Shown: positions 1 through 12,528, counted from the first letter of the stretch. The stretch is 64,000 nt of DNA from Knoellia koreensis (GCF_013041615.1 NZ_JABEPQ010000001.1:550976-614975); one strand, 5' to 3'. Numbers and translations are program-made. Notes: generated by a model from the sequence alone, not told the origin.

Positions 1-3310
<3,310 letters not shown>

Positions 3311-3316
3311 CCGACC

Positions 3317-3322
3317 AGTATG
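3317..3322 (-). promoter_or_regulatory. Putative -10 element of metH (leaderless)
   Basis: CATACT on the minus strand, 6 nt before GTG 3310. The spacing matches the other TAnnnT boxes placed 6-8 nt before start codons in this window. Confidence 0.45.
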
Positions 3323-3371
3323 GACCGGGCGCACAGGAAGGCGTCGGGGGTGGTCACGTAGTGTCTGCGCC

Positions 3372-4481
3372 ATGACGAGCGCCGCCGACAGCCCGGACGA
3401 GCGCGGGCACGGCGTACGCATCGGACGCGTCGTGGGCGTGCCGGTCTACCTGGCGCCCAGCTGGTTCCTCATCGCGCTGGTCATCGTCGTCATCGTCGCC
3501 CAGCCCGTGCTCGACACCAACCCGGTCTACGGCCTGACCCGCGGGGTGCTTCAGGCGTTGCTGCTGCTCGTGTCCGTGCTGGTCCACGAGGCGGCCCACG
3601 CGGTTGCCGCCAAGTCGCTGGGCATGCCGGTGGTGCGCATCGTGGCGAACCTCTGGGGTGGGCACACGTCGTTCGAGGCGCTGCGCCCCTCACCCGGTCG
3701 GCTCGCCGTCGTGGCCCTGGCCGGGCCCTTCGCGAATGCCGTGCTGGCCGGGCTCGCGGTCGTGGGACTGCTCGTCACGCACGGTGGGCTGACCGCGAAC
3801 CTGCTCGAGGGACTGCTCATCATCAACGGGGCGCTGGCGCTCTTCAACGTCATCCCGGCGCTGCCGCTCGACGGTGGCCAGGCGCTGGAGTCGGTCGTCT
3901 GGGCCGCGACGGGTGACCGCACCAAGGGGTCGGTCGTCGCCGGGTGGGCCGGCCGCGTGCTGGCCGTCGCGGCCGTCGTGTGGTTCATCGTGCTGCCGCT
4001 GACCCGGGGAGAGCGGCCGGGGTTCTCGGCGATCTGGGCGATCGTCATCGCGTCGGTCATCTGGACCGGCGCCACCGCCGCGATCAACCGCGGCAAGGCG
4101 GTCGCGTCCCTCGGCCGGCTCACCGTCGGACAGGTCGCGGTACCCGCCGACGTGGTGCCGCCGTCCACCTCCATCCAGGCGGCCCTGGACCACCACCGCG
4201 CCGTCGTGACGACGGACGCTCGCGGCATACCCAACCTGCTCTTCGGTGGTCTCAGTGACGAGCTGCCGGCGGACGCGATCCGGTCCGCACCACTCAGCTC
4301 CGCCGTGCTGCGGCTGCCCGATGGCAACGTCGTCGAGGCGACACCCGAGCAGCCCGTCGACGCAGTGGTGGCAGCCATGCAGGAGTCCGGCGTCGGCTAC
4401 GTCGTGCTCACTGCGGGCGGGCGGGTCTGGGGTCTGGCCACCGTCGATGCCGTGAACAAGGCGGCCACGGCGCGCAACTAG
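3372..4481 (+). CDS. Site-2 protease family (M50) membrane metalloprotease
   Basis: A 369-residue intramembrane zinc protease. The zinc motif HEAAH is at residues 72-76 inside the second hydrophobic segment, and the third ligand is in PALPLDGGQ (Asp167). Several transmembrane helices lie between residues 28 and 225. The soluble C-terminal part (about residues 240-365) has the periodicity of a degenerate CBS-like pair, as in the FtsH-independent M50 group. Family members clip membrane-anchored anti-sigma factors or other membrane peptides; the substrate here cannot be read from the sequence. The start is ATG 3372, with TAGTGT 7 nt upstream suggesting a leaderless mRNA. It is followed after 11 nt by trmI. 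Confidence 0.88.
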   Translation: MTSAADSPDERGHGVRIGRVVGVPVYLAPSWFLIALVIVVIVAQPVLDTNPVYGLTRGVLQALLLLVSVLVHEAAHAVAAKSLGMPVVRIVANLWGGHTSFEALRPSPGRLAVVALAGPFANAVLAGLAVVGLLVTHGGLTANLLEGLLIINGALALFNVIPALPLDGGQALESVVWAATGDRTKGSVVAGWAGRVLAVAAVVWFIVLPLTRGERPGFSAIWAIVIASVIWTGATAAINRGKAVASLGRLTVGQVAVPADVVPPSTSIQAALDHHRAVVTTDARGIPNLLFGGLSDELPADAIRSAPLSSAVLRLPDGNVVEATPEQPVDAVVAAMQESGVGYVVLTAGGRVWGLATVDAVNKAATARN

Positions 4482-4492
4482 ACTCGCCCGCC

Positions 4493-5509
4493 ATGACGAC
4501 GTCTGCGGTGGGTGCCGACCTGCGCCGAGGGCCCTTCGCGGTGGGCGACCGCGTGCAGCTCACCGACCCCAAGGGGCGGCTGCACACCATCACCCTCGAG
4601 GCGGGGCGCGAGTTCCACACCCACCGAGGCCGACTGGCGCACGACGACCTCATCGGGGCGCCCGACGGCACCGTCGTCAAGAACACCGCCGGCGTCGAGT
4701 ACCTCGCCCTGCGGCCGCTGCTGTCCGACTACGTCATGTCGATGCCCCGCGGCGCCGCTGTTGTCTACCCCAAGGACGCCGGCCAGATCGTCACCATGGC
4801 CGACGTCTTCCCCGGCGCCCGCGTCGTCGAGGCGGGTGTCGGGTCCGGCGCGCTGTCGATGTCGCTGCTGCGCGCGGTGGGGGAGCACGGCCACCTCTAC
4901 TCCTTCGAGCGGCGCGAGGACTTCGCCGACATCGCCCGCGGCAACGCCCGCGCGTTCTTCGGCGTCGACCACCCCGCGTGGACCGTCACCATCGGTGACC
5001 TGGTCGAGCAGCTGCCCAGCACCGTCGAGAACGGCAGCATCGACCGCGTCGTCCTCGACATGCTTGCGCCCTGGGAGTGCCTTGACGTCGTCGCCGACGC
5101 GCTGGCGCCCGGCGGCGTCCTCATCTGCTACGTCGCGACGGCCACCCAGCTGTCCCGTGTCGCCGAGGCGATGCGCGACCACGGCGGCTACACCGAGCCC
5201 GACGCGTGGGAGTCGATGGTCCGCGGCTGGCACCTCGAGGGGCTCGCCGTCCGCCCGCAGCACCGCATGCACGGTCACACCGGGTTCCTCATCACCACCC
5301 GCCGGCTCGCGCCGGGGGTCACCCCGCCGCTGCGCAAGCGGCGCCCGGCCAAGGGTGCGTATGGCGAGGACGGCGCCGCGGCCGACAGCGGAACCTTCGG
5401 CGAGGACGCCGAGTTCACCCCAGAGGAACTGGGCGAGCGCGTCCCATCAGACAAGAAGATCCGTCGCATTCGCCGTTCTGTGACCGAAACCTCCACGACC
5501 TCCGACTAG
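4493..5509 (+). CDS. trmI: tRNA (adenine-58-N1)-methyltransferase TrmI
   Basis: Methylates A58 in the T-loop of tRNA using S-adenosylmethionine. The 338-residue protein has the short N-terminal beta domain followed by a Rossmann methyltransferase fold; the SAM-binding motif is [17 protein letters not shown] (about residues 104-120), and DRVVLDML with the following proline-rich strand forms the catalytic region. The acidic and basic C-terminal tail after about residue 275 is typical of actinobacterial orthologues. The gene commonly precedes the proteasomal ATPase in Actinobacteria, as here. The TAGACT box 8 nt before ATG 4493 overlaps the stop codon of the upstream protease gene. Confidence 0.93.
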   Translation: MTTSAVGADLRRGPFAVGDRVQLTDPKGRLHTITLEAGREFHTHRGRLAHDDLIGAPDGTVVKNTAGVEYLALRPLLSDYVMSMPRGAAVVYPKDAGQIVTMADVFPGARVVEAGVGSGALSMSLLRAVGEHGHLYSFERREDFADIARGNARAFFGVDHPAWTVTIGDLVEQLPSTVENGSIDRVVLDMLAPWECLDVVADALAPGGVLICYVATATQLSRVAEAMRDHGGYTEPDAWESMVRGWHLEGLAVRPQHRMHGHTGFLITTRRLAPGVTPPLRKRRPAKGAYGEDGAAADSGTFGEDAEFTPEELGERVPSDKKIRRIRRSVTETSTTSD

Positions 5510-5583
5510 ATCGGAGTTAGGTTGGGGCATCGGCCGGGTATTCCGGTCGGTGGCAACGTCGTCCGCCACCCGAGGGAGTCGAC

Positions 5584-7323
5584 ATGACCGACCAGCACCG
5601 CACCGACGGCCAGTCCGACGAGCGCCGGCAGGCCGAGCTCCTCGCCGAGGAGGTTGCCGCGTTGCGGCAGCGCCTCGCCGACGCCCCCGCCCGATCGCGC
5701 GAGCTCGAGACGAAGGTCCTGCAGCTGCAGTCGAACCTCGCCACGATCTCCTCCCAGAACGAGCGGCTCGTGCGCACGCTCAAGGAGGCCCGCGAGCAGA
5801 TCGTCACGCTCAAGGGCGAGGTCGACCGCCTCGCGCAACCTCCCGCGGCATACGGCGTCATCCTCGAGTCCTATGACGACGCCACCGTCGACATCCTCAC
5901 CGGCGGACGCAAGATGCACGTCGCCGTGAGCCCGGCGGTCGACCCCGCCGACCTCTCGCAGGGCCGCGAGGTGCGGCTCAACGAGGCCATGAACGTCGTC
6001 GCCACCTGCGGTTTCGAGCGGGTCGGCGAGGTCGTGATGATCAAGGAGATGCTCGGCGAGGGCCGGGTGCTCGTGGTCGCGCACGCCGACGAGGAGCGCG
6101 TCGCACGCATCGCCGACTCGCTCGAGGGCGAGCCCCTGCGCGTCGGTGACGCGGTCATGCTCGAGCCGCGCTCCGGGTTCGTCTACGAGCGCATCCCCAA
6201 GGCCGAGGTCGCCGAGCTCGTCCTCGAAGAGGTCCCGGACATCGACTACGAGGACATCGGGGGACTCGCCGGCCAGATCGAGGCGATCCGCGACGCCGTC
6301 GAGCTGCCCTACCTGCACCCCGACCTGTTCACCGAGCACCAGCTCAAGCCGCCCAAGGGCGTGCTGCTCTACGGCCCGCCCGGCTGCGGCAAGACGCTCA
6401 TCGCCAAGGCGGTCGCGTCGAGCCTGGCGAAGAAGGTCGCCGAGAAGGAGGGCAAGCCGGTCGGCAAGTCGTTCTTCCTCAACATCAAGGGCCCCGAGCT
6501 GCTCAACAAGTACGTCGGTGAGACCGAGCGGCACATCCGGCTCATCTTCCAGCGGGCGCGCGAAAAGGCTTCTGGCGGAACGCCGGTCGTGGTGTTCTTC
6601 GACGAGATGGACTCGCTGTTCCGCACCCGCGGATCGGGTGTCTCCTCCGACGTCGAGACCACGATCGTGCCGCAGCTGCTGTCCGAGATCGACGGTGTCG
6701 AGCGACTCGAGAACGTCATCGTCATCGGCGCCTCCAACCGCGAGGACATGATCGACCCCGCGATCCTGCGCCCGGGCCGCCTCGACGTGAAGATCAAGAT
6801 CGAGCGCCCCGACGCCGAGAGCGCCCGCGACATCTTCACCAAGTACCTCACCGCGGAGCTGCCGCTGCACGAGCACGACCTGGCCGAGCACGGCGGGTCG
6901 AAGCAGGCCACGGTCGACGCGATGATCACGGCCACCGTGGAGCGCATGTACTCCGAGATCGAGGACAACAGGTTCCTCGAGGTGACCTACGCCAACGGTG
7001 ACAAGGAGGTCCTCTACTTCAAGGACTTCAACTCCGGCGCGATGATCCAGAACATCGTCGACCGGGCCAAGAAGATGGCGATCAAGGACTTCCTCACCTC
7101 CGCCCAGCACGGCATCCGCGTCGACCACCTGCTCGCCAGCTGCGTCGACGAGTTCAAGGAGAACGAGGACCTGCCCAACACGACCAACCCCGACGACTGG
7201 GCCCGCATCTCCGGCAAGAAGGGCGAGCGGATCGTCTACATCCGCACGCTCATCACCGGCAAGAGCGGCACCGAGCCGGGTCGGTCGATCGACAACGTCG
7301 CCAACACGGGGCAGTACCTTTGA
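5584..7323 (+). CDS. arc: Proteasome-associated AAA ATPase ARC/Mpa
   Basis: Hexameric ATPase that recognises Pup on tagged proteins, unfolds them and feeds them to the 20S proteasome. 579 residues. The N-terminal coiled coil that binds Pup covers about residues 14-85, followed by tandem OB domains (about 95-240). The AAA domain has Walker A GPPGCGKT near 264, Walker B VVFFDEMD near 336-343 and an arginine-finger region after 385. The C-terminus is GQYL, the tail that docks between alpha subunits of the 20S ring. ATG 5584 follows a GAGGGAG ribosome-binding site. A TAGGTT box at 5518-5523 is a candidate -10. The TGA stop overlaps the ATG of a small ORF that repeats the tail. Confidence 0.97.
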   Translation: MTDQHRTDGQSDERRQAELLAEEVAALRQRLADAPARSRELETKVLQLQSNLATISSQNERLVRTLKEAREQIVTLKGEVDRLAQPPAAYGVILESYDDATVDILTGGRKMHVAVSPAVDPADLSQGREVRLNEAMNVVATCGFERVGEVVMIKEMLGEGRVLVVAHADEERVARIADSLEGEPLRVGDAVMLEPRSGFVYERIPKAEVAELVLEEVPDIDYEDIGGLAGQIEAIRDAVELPYLHPDLFTEHQLKPPKGVLLYGPPGCGKTLIAKAVASSLAKKVAEKEGKPVGKSFFLNIKGPELLNKYVGETERHIRLIFQRAREKASGGTPVVVFFDEMDSLFRTRGSGVSSDVETTIVPQLLSEIDGVERLENVIVIGASNREDMIDPAILRPGRLDVKIKIERPDAESARDIFTKYLTAELPLHEHDLAEHGGSKQATVDAMITATVERMYSEIEDNRFLEVTYANGDKEVLYFKDFNSGAMIQNIVDRAKKMAIKDFLTSAQHGIRVDHLLASCVDEFKENEDLPNTTNPDDWARISGKKGERIVYIRTLITGKSGTEPGRSIDNVANTGQYL

Positions 7324-7388
7324 TGGAGCGGCACCGAGACGTTTCAGCCCGGTCCATCGACAACGTCGCCAACACGGGGCAGTACCTC
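7263..7388 (+). repeat. Tandem duplication of the arc 3' end
   Basis: Positions 7263-7320 and 7327-7388 are imperfect copies. Both begin GAGCGGCACCGAG and both end in the codons for [14 protein letters not shown] 5-nt length difference in the middle puts the second copy in another frame relative to arc, where it is the end of the 22-codon ORF at 7323-7391. In the shared 13 codons only two bases differ, both silent (TCG/TCC and CTT/CTC), and the stop is TGA in one and TAA in the other. Confidence 0.85.
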
Positions 7389-7391
7389 TAA
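7323..7391 (+). CDS. 22-residue ORF carrying a copy of the Arc C-terminal GQYL tail
   Basis: ATG 7323 overlaps the arc stop by one base (TGATG), an arrangement typical of termination-reinitiation coupling. The peptide has nine residues of its own (MERHRDVSA) followed by the last 13 residues of Arc, [13 protein letters not shown], then TAA. If translated it would be a free copy of the segment that docks on the proteasome alpha ring, and so a possible competitor of Arc or a relic of a duplication. No database family is known to me. The silent-only differences between the copies are suggestive, but the sample is only 13 codons. Confidence 0.4.
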   Translation: MERHRDVSARSIDNVANTGQYL

Positions 7392-7415
7392 CTTACTTTC
7401 AGTAGGATGGTGGTC

Positions 7416-8267
7416 GTGGACCACCTGCTGCGCGAGCCGACCCTGCTCGCCGTGCCCTTCTTCATCCTGTTCATCGTGATCGAGCTCGTCGCCCTGCGCG
7501 TCCTCGAGACCGACGACGACGCGCCCCGGTATGCCGGTCACACCGGCAGGGACTCGGCGGCGAGCCTGTCGATGGGGGTGGGGTCGGTCGTGGTCAACCT
7601 CGGCGCGCGGGCGCTGGCCCTGGTGCTCTACACGGCCCTGTATGCCGTGACGCCGCTTCGGCTCGACCCGCGCCAGTGGTGGACCTGGGTCGTGGTCCTG
7701 CTGGCCGTCGACTTCCTCTGGTACTCCTACCACCGCTCCAGCCACCGGGTGCGCGTCCTGTGGGCCATGCACCAGGCCCACCACAGCAGCGAGAAGTTCA
7801 ACTACACGACGGCGTTGCGGCAGAAGTGGAACCCGTGGGGCGAGCTGCTGTTCTGGGTGCCGCTGCCGCTGCTCGGCGTCCCGCCGTGGATGATCTTCTT
7901 CGCGTTCTCCCTCAACCTGATCTACCAATTCTGGGTGCACACCGAGACGATCCCCAAGCTGTGGCGCCCCTTCGAGCTCGTCTTCAACACCCCGTCGCAC
8001 CACCGCGTGCACCACGCGAGCGACACCAAGTACCTCGACCGCAACTACGGCGGCATCCTCATCGTCTGGGACCGGCTGTTCGGCACCTTCGCCGAGGAGG
8101 AGGAGCGGCCGACCTACGGCCTGACCCACCCGGTCACGACGTTCAACCCGTTCCGGCTCCAGTACGGCGAGTTCGTGGCGATGCTCCGCCAGGTGCGGTC
8201 CGCGAAGGGATGGCGGGAGCGGCTCGGGTACGTGTTCGCACCGCCCGGGTGGTCACCCGAGCGCTAG
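7416..8267 (+). CDS. Sterol desaturase / fatty acid hydroxylase family membrane enzyme
   Basis: Membrane di-iron oxygenase of the sterol desaturase superfamily, about 283 residues. The histidine clusters are SYHRSSH, AMHQAHHSSEKFNYTTALRQ and, near the C-terminus, HRVHH, all conserved as metal ligands. Four to five hydrophobic segments precede and separate them. The natural substrate (lipid or carotenoid) is unknown. GTG 7416 is preferred over the in-frame ATG 7407 because TAGGAT lies exactly 7 nt upstream, which fits a leaderless mRNA; the ATG would overlap that box. The gene ends convergently with the DUF3054 gene, the two sharing a CTAG in which both stop codons are read. Confidence 0.85.
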   Translation: MDHLLREPTLLAVPFFILFIVIELVALRVLETDDDAPRYAGHTGRDSAASLSMGVGSVVVNLGARALALVLYTALYAVTPLRLDPRQWWTWVVVLLAVDFLWYSYHRSSHRVRVLWAMHQAHHSSEKFNYTTALRQKWNPWGELLFWVPLPLLGVPPWMIFFAFSLNLIYQFWVHTETIPKLWRPFELVFNTPSHHRVHHASDTKYLDRNYGGILIVWDRLFGTFAEEEERPTYGLTHPVTTFNPFRLQYGEFVAMLRQVRSAKGWRERLGYVFAPPGWSPER

Positions 8268-8674
8268 CGACGAGCCCTGGCGTTCTCGCGGGCGTTGCGC
8301 TCCGACCAGCGGGTGAGCCCGTTCGCGCCGAACCGCACCACCTCGGCCGCGCAGCGCCAGCCGACGAGGAAGAACCCGAGCACGACCAGCGTCACGAGCG
8401 CGAACGACCAGGCGAACCCGCCACCGGTCGCGACCCGCAACGCCAGCCCCAGCACGGCGGTGACGAGCCACATCAGCGGAGCACCCGGCATACGCACCGG
8501 CCAGTCCCGCACCCGCCAGGCGACGACCCACCCGGCGGCGCAGGCCACGAGGAACGGCCAGGCCACCCCGAGAACCCCGCCAAAGGTGAGGCCCTCCGCG
8601 TGGCTCATCCGGCCGAGGGTGGCGAAGAGCAGGATGAAGAGGGCGTCGAGGAGGTAGGCAGCGACTCGGTTCAC
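8264..8674 (-). CDS. DUF3054 family membrane protein
   Basis: 136 residues with four predicted transmembrane helices. The N-terminal signature LFATLGRMSHAEG followed by GVAWPFLVACAAGW matches the DUF3054 family of small membrane proteins of actinobacteria and haloarchaea, whose function is unknown. Its start codon overlaps the stop of prs (4-nt overlap), so the two are probably translated together. The basic C-terminal tail is NARENARARR. Confidence 0.82.
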   Translation of the reverse strand: MNRVAAYLLDALFILLFATLGRMSHAEGLTFGGVLGVAWPFLVACAAGWVVAWRVRDWPVRMPGAPLMWLVTAVLGLALRVATGGGFAWSFALVTLVVLGFFLVGWRCAAEVVRFGANGLTRWSERNARENARARR

Positions 8675-9660
8675 GCATGAACCTTGTCAAAGAGGGTCGC
8701 CTGCGGTGGCGCGTGGGTGGGGTCGACGCCGTCGAAGAGGCTGCTGACGGACTCGCCGGCGTGGATGCGGCTGATCGCCTCGGCGAACAGCTGGGCCACG
8801 GTGCGCACCCGCAGCTCGGGCCAGTTGGCCGGCGCGGGCACCGTGTCCGTGGTGACGACCTCACCGATCATCGGGTGGTCACGCAGCCGTTCGACGGCCT
8901 TGCCCGCGAACAGTCCGTGGGTGCACGCGATGTCGGCGCTGGTGCAGCCGAGGTCCTTGAGCTGCTCGAGCAGCTCGATGATCGACCCACCGGTGGCGAT
9001 CTCGTCGTCGAGCACGATGGCGCGCTTGCCCTCGACGTCACCGACGATGTCGTCGATGACCACCCGGTCGTCGGCGAGCCGCTGCTTGCTTCCCGCCGCC
9101 ACGGGCAGGCCGAGCAGTCGCGCGAACTGCGTTGCCGTCTTGGCGTTGCCGAGGTCGGGGGAGACCACCACCGAGTTATCGAGGTCGCGTCCCCGGAAGT
9201 GGTCGGCCAGCACCCCGATGGCGGTGAGGTGGTCGACCGGCACGGAGAAGAAGCCGTGCACCTGCGGTGCATGCAGGGTCATCGTCAGGACGCGGTCGGC
9301 ACCGGCCGCGACGAGCATGTCGGCGACGAGGCGGCCGCCGAGCGAGATGCGGGAGGCATCCTTCTTGTCCGACCGGGCGTAGGCGTAGTGGGGGATGACC
9401 GCCGTGATCTGCGCCGCCGACGCGCCCCGGGCCGCGTCGATCATCAGGAGCAGCTCCATGAGGTGCTCCTGAGTGGGCGGCACGAGCGGCTGGATGACGT
9501 AGACGTCGCGCTGGCGACAGTTGGCCAGCAGCTGCGCCTGGAGGCAGTCGTTGCTGAACCGCTTGATGTCGGCGGGGGAGAGCTCGACCCCCAGTGCGCC
9601 ACAGATGCGTTGGGCCAGCGCACGATGCGCGCTCCCGCTGAAGATCACGATGTCCCGCAT
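8671..9660 (-). CDS. prs: Ribose-phosphate pyrophosphokinase (PRPP synthetase), divergent form
   Basis: Makes 5-phosphoribosyl-1-pyrophosphate from ribose 5-phosphate and ATP. 329 residues with two phosphoribosyltransferase-like folds. Conserved pieces include FSGSAHRALAQRI at the N-terminus, PHYAYARSDKKD, the LHAPQVHGFF segment with DLGNAKTA, and the PRPP loop VLDDEIATGGS. The loop differs from the usual DDMIDTAGT of class I enzymes and the catalytic flexible loop reads GSKQRLADDR, so this is probably the second, divergent Prs paralogue of many actinobacteria. ATG 9660 is preceded by AGGGAGA. It lies upstream of the DUF3054 gene in one operon. Confidence 0.88.
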   Translation of the reverse strand: MRDIVIFSGSAHRALAQRICGALGVELSPADIKRFSNDCLQAQLLANCRQRDVYVIQPLVPPTQEHLMELLLMIDAARGASAAQITAVIPHYAYARSDKKDASRISLGGRLVADMLVAAGADRVLTMTLHAPQVHGFFSVPVDHLTAIGVLADHFRGRDLDNSVVVSPDLGNAKTATQFARLLGLPVAAGSKQRLADDRVVIDDIVGDVEGKRAIVLDDEIATGGSIIELLEQLKDLGCTSADIACTHGLFAGKAVERLRDHPMIGEVVTTDTVPAPANWPELRVRTVAQLFAEAISRIHAGESVSSLFDGVDPTHAPPQATLFDKVHA

Positions 9661-9702
9661 GGGTCTCCCTGGGGGTGCGTGGTGGCAACGTCGAGGTATG
9701 CC

Positions 9703-9739
9703 GCGGCGACCTCGATGCGAGCCTAACTCGCGTCGCCGC
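9703..9739. terminator. Hairpin overlapping the esterase stop codon
   Basis: GCGGCGAC (9703-9710) and GTCGCCGC (9732-9739) pair perfectly, with a second GCGAG/CTCGC pairing inside. The stem includes the stop codon of the esterase gene and lies before prs. There is no T-run. One octamer copy (9696) abuts the stem. Confidence 0.45.
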
Positions 9740-10733
9740 TCGATGGTGGGTCGGCGGCATACAGGTGTCGACGCAGCTCGCCCACGAGCTCGGCTCGGTG
9801 CTGCGGGCCCATCGGCGTGGCGCCCGGGATCGACGCGAAGCCGTGCGGCACCCGCAGGTAGTTCGTGAGGCGCACGGGCACGCCCGCGTCGCGCAACACG
9901 GCGGCATACCGGGTGCCGTCGTCACGCAACGGGTCGAGGTCCGCGGTCTGGATCAGCGCCGGCGCCACGCCGGCCAGCCGCCCGAAGAGCGGTGAGACGA
10001 GCGGGTCGCGCCACATCCCAGGGTCCGGACAGTAGAGGTCGCGGTAGGTCTCGATGCTGGTGCGGGTCAGCATCGGGGCGTCGGGCAGCTCGGCGATCGA
10101 CGGCGACGACAACGTCATGTCGGTGGCGGGGTAGATGAGTGCCTGGAGCCGGACGGGGTAGTCGCCCGCGTCGCGCAGGGCCTGCGCCGTGACCGCTGCG
10201 AGCGCCCCGCCGGCGCTGTCCCCGCACAGGGCCAGCCGCGTGGAGTCGGCACGCAGGAGGTCGCTCTGGAGGGCCACCCACGTGGCCGCGTCGATGACGT
10301 CGTGGGCGGCCGTCGGGGCGCGGTGCTCCGGGGCGAGCCGGTAGTCGACGCTGACGACCACGGCCCGCACCTGCTGGGCCAGATGGGTGCACAGGGCGTC
10401 GTAGAGGACGACGTTGCCGGTCGCGTACCCGCCGCCGTGGACGAACACGATGACGGGCACGTCGGTGTCCGCGTCGCGGACGCTACGCGGCCGGTAGATC
10501 CGCAGGGGGACCTCGTAACCGTCACGGGCGGGCGCGGTGCCGTAGGTGATGCCGACCCTGCGGTCGACCGGGCCGGTCACCCAGGTGAACGGCGGGCGGT
10601 GCGGGTATGCCGTGCCGCGCTCCTTCGCGAGCTGCGCGGGCGTGAGCCGCTCGACGGGCGGGCGCAGCACGGTGTCGAGCAGGGCGGTCAGCGCGGCCAT
10701 CCGGACCGGCATCGCGAGGGGGGAGTGCCGCAT
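9723..10733 (-). CDS. Alpha/beta hydrolase of the HSL (esterase/lipase) family
   Basis: About 336 residues. The oxyanion-hole motif HGGGYATGN and the nucleophile elbow GDSAGG identify the hormone-sensitive-lipase family; the acid and base are expected in DLDPLRDDG and VPHGFAS near the C-terminus. Probably a cytoplasmic carboxylesterase of unknown substrate. ATG 10733 is chosen because the upstream in-frame GTG at 10751 would leave almost no space to the divergent dop promoter; CAGACT lies 8 nt before this ATG. It is transcribed away from dop. Confidence 0.85.
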   Translation of the reverse strand: MRHSPLAMPVRMAALTALLDTVLRPPVERLTPAQLAKERGTAYPHRPPFTWVTGPVDRRVGITYGTAPARDGYEVPLRIYRPRSVRDADTDVPVIVFVHGGGYATGNVVLYDALCTHLAQQVRAVVVSVDYRLAPEHRAPTAAHDVIDAATWVALQSDLLRADSTRLALCGDSAGGALAAVTAQALRDAGDYPVRLQALIYPATDMTLSSPSIAELPDAPMLTRTSIETYRDLYCPDPGMWRDPLVSPLFGRLAGVAPALIQTADLDPLRDDGTRYAAVLRDAGVPVRLTNYLRVPHGFASIPGATPMGPQHRAELVGELRRHLYAADPPSSGDAS

Positions 10734-10752
10734 GACGCCGCAGTCTGTCACC

Positions 10753-10758
10753 TAGATT
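10753..10758 (+). promoter_or_regulatory. -10 element of dop (leaderless)
   Basis: TAGATT, 7 nt before ATG 10766. This places transcription start at or next to the start codon and excludes the upstream in-frame TTG at 10757, which lies inside the box. Confidence 0.6.
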
Positions 10759-10765
10759 GACCATC

Positions 10766-12283
10766 ATGAGTGTTCGCAGGGTGATGGGCATCGAGACCGA
10801 GTACGGGATCTCGGTGCCGGGAGACCCGACGGCCAACCCGATGATCCTGTCGGGGCAGGTCGTCAATGCCTACGCCTCGGCCCAGGGCATCCGCGCCGCG
10901 CACGCGTCGTGGGACTACGCCGACGAGGCGCCGCTGCGGGACGCGCGCGGCTTCGACATGGCCCGCGGTGTCGCGGACCCGAGCCAGCTCACCGACGAGG
11001 AGGACCCCACCCTCGCGAACGTGGTGCTCACCAACGGCGCCCGCCTCTACGTCGACCACGCCCACCCGGAGTACTCCTCACCCGAGGTCACCTCGCCGCG
11101 TGCCGCGGTCGCCTACGACCGGGCCGGTGAGCTGATCATGGCCGAGTCGGTACGCCGCCTCTCGCAGGTGCCGCCCGGGGTCAACCTCTACAAGAACAAC
11201 ACCGACGGCAAGGGCCAGTCCTATGGCACGCACGAGAACTACCTCATGCGCCGCGAGACACCGTTCACCGAGATCGTGCGCCACCTCGTGCCGTTCTTCG
11301 TCACGCGCCAGGTGTTCACCGGGTCGGGTCGCGTCGGCATCGGGATGGACTCACGCAAGGCGGGCTTCCAGCTGAGCCAGCGCAGCGACTTCTTCGAGGT
11401 CGAGGTCGGACTCGAGACGACCCTCAAGCGGCCGATCATCAACACCCGCGACGAGCCGCACGCCGTGGCGGACCTCTACCGGCGGCTGCACGTCATCATC
11501 GGCGACGCCAACCACTGCGACGTCGCCAACCTGCTCAAGCTGGGCACCACCTCCCTGGTGCTGGCGATGATCGAGGACCGCGCCATCGACCTCGACCTGA
11601 CCGTGGCCCGCCCGGTCGCCACCCTCCAGAAGATCAGCCACGACCCGAGCTGCGCCGAGCTGATCGAGCTGCGCGACGGGTCGACCACGACGGCGGTCCA
11701 GCTGCAGTGGCGCTACCGCGAGCTCGCCGAGCGCTACCTGCAGGAGCGGTATGCCGGCGAGGTCGACGCCGACACCGCTGAGGTCATGCACTGGTGGGGT
11801 GTCGTCCTCGACAAGCTCGAGCGCGACCCGAGCGGGGCCGCCCGCGAGGTCGACTGGGTCGGCAAGCAGCAGGTCATGCAGGGCTACATCGACCGCGACG
11901 GCCTGGAGTGGTCGGACCCGCGGCTGCGGGCCATCGACATCCAGTGGTCGGACGTGCGGGCCGACAAGGGCATCTTCCACAAGCTGCGCCGGGCCGGCCG
12001 GTTCGAGGAGCTCGTCACCGACGAGCAGGTCCACGAGGCCGTGCACGAGCCCCCGGCCGACACCCGTGCCTACTTCCGCGGCAAGTGCCTCGAGAAGTAC
12101 CCCGACCAGATCGCGGCCGCGTCGTGGGACTCAGTGATCTTCGACATCCCCGGCCAGCCGTCCCTCCAGCGCGTGCCGATGCTCGAACCCCTGCGGGGGA
12201 CCCGGGCCAGCGTGGGGGCGCTGCTCGACCGCAGTCCGGACGCCGAGACCCTGCTGCGTGAGTTGGCGTCGGCATCGGGCTAG
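10766..12283 (+). CDS. dop: Pup deamidase/depupylase Dop
   Basis: Converts the C-terminal Gln of Pup to Glu and also removes Pup from substrates. 505 residues of the glutamine-synthetase-like carboxylate-amine superfamily shared with PafA. The N-terminus VMGIETEYGIS carries the ATP/Mg glutamates. The Dop-specific loop lies between YADEAPLRD and the catalytic strand RLYVDHAHPEYSSPE, whose Asp is the family nucleophile; PafA lacks that loop. Further conserved segments are YKNNTDGKGQSYGTHENY and [10 protein letters not shown]. It is followed by pup after 38 nt, giving dop-pup-prcB-prcA as in other actinobacteria. Confidence 0.97.
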   Translation: MSVRRVMGIETEYGISVPGDPTANPMILSGQVVNAYASAQGIRAAHASWDYADEAPLRDARGFDMARGVADPSQLTDEEDPTLANVVLTNGARLYVDHAHPEYSSPEVTSPRAAVAYDRAGELIMAESVRRLSQVPPGVNLYKNNTDGKGQSYGTHENYLMRRETPFTEIVRHLVPFFVTRQVFTGSGRVGIGMDSRKAGFQLSQRSDFFEVEVGLETTLKRPIINTRDEPHAVADLYRRLHVIIGDANHCDVANLLKLGTTSLVLAMIEDRAIDLDLTVARPVATLQKISHDPSCAELIELRDGSTTTAVQLQWRYRELAERYLQERYAGEVDADTAEVMHWWGVVLDKLERDPSGAAREVDWVGKQQVMQGYIDRDGLEWSDPRLRAIDIQWSDVRADKGIFHKLRRAGRFEELVTDEQVHEAVHEPPADTRAYFRGKCLEKYPDQIAAASWDSVIFDIPGQPSLQRVPMLEPLRGTRASVGALLDRSPDAETLLRELASASG

Positions 12284-12321
12284 GGTCGTCACAGAACCCG
12301 CGACGAGAGGGAGGCAGTGAC

Positions 12322-12528
12322 ATGCCGAGCCAGGAACAGAGCCGGCCGCAGCGGCGCGACGACGCGCCCGACGAGGCCCCCGAGCCCACTCCCGCCTCGC
12401 CGGAGGCCAGCGCCCGCAAGGAGAACCTCGACTCCGACATCGACAGCGTCCTCGACGAGATCGACGGGGTGCTGGAGTCCAACGCCGAGGAGTTCGTGCG
12501 CGGATTCGTCCAGAAGGGTGGCCAGTGA
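12322..12528 (+). CDS. pup: Prokaryotic ubiquitin-like protein Pup
   Basis: 68 residues, disordered and very acidic, with the conserved C-terminal half ([20 protein letters not shown], then [13 protein letters not shown]) that forms a helix with the Arc coiled coil. It ends in GGQ, so Dop must deamidate it before PafA can use it. A strong GAGGGAGG ribosome-binding site lies upstream of ATG 12322. The stop overlaps the GTG of prcB, which suggests translational coupling. Confidence 0.98.
   Translation: MPSQEQSRPQRRDDAPDEAPEPTPASPEASARKENLDSDIDSVLDEIDGVLESNAEEFVRGFVQKGGQ

Noticed and set aside
5517-5535. Half iron box TTAGGTTGGGG before arc
   Set aside because: Only the left half matches the DtxR/IdeR consensus. 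TAGGTT is better explained as the arc -10 element.
10749-10751. GTG as the esterase start
   Set aside because: It would leave only a few bases to the dop promoter and start codon; ATG 10733 leaves room and has a plausible -10 box.
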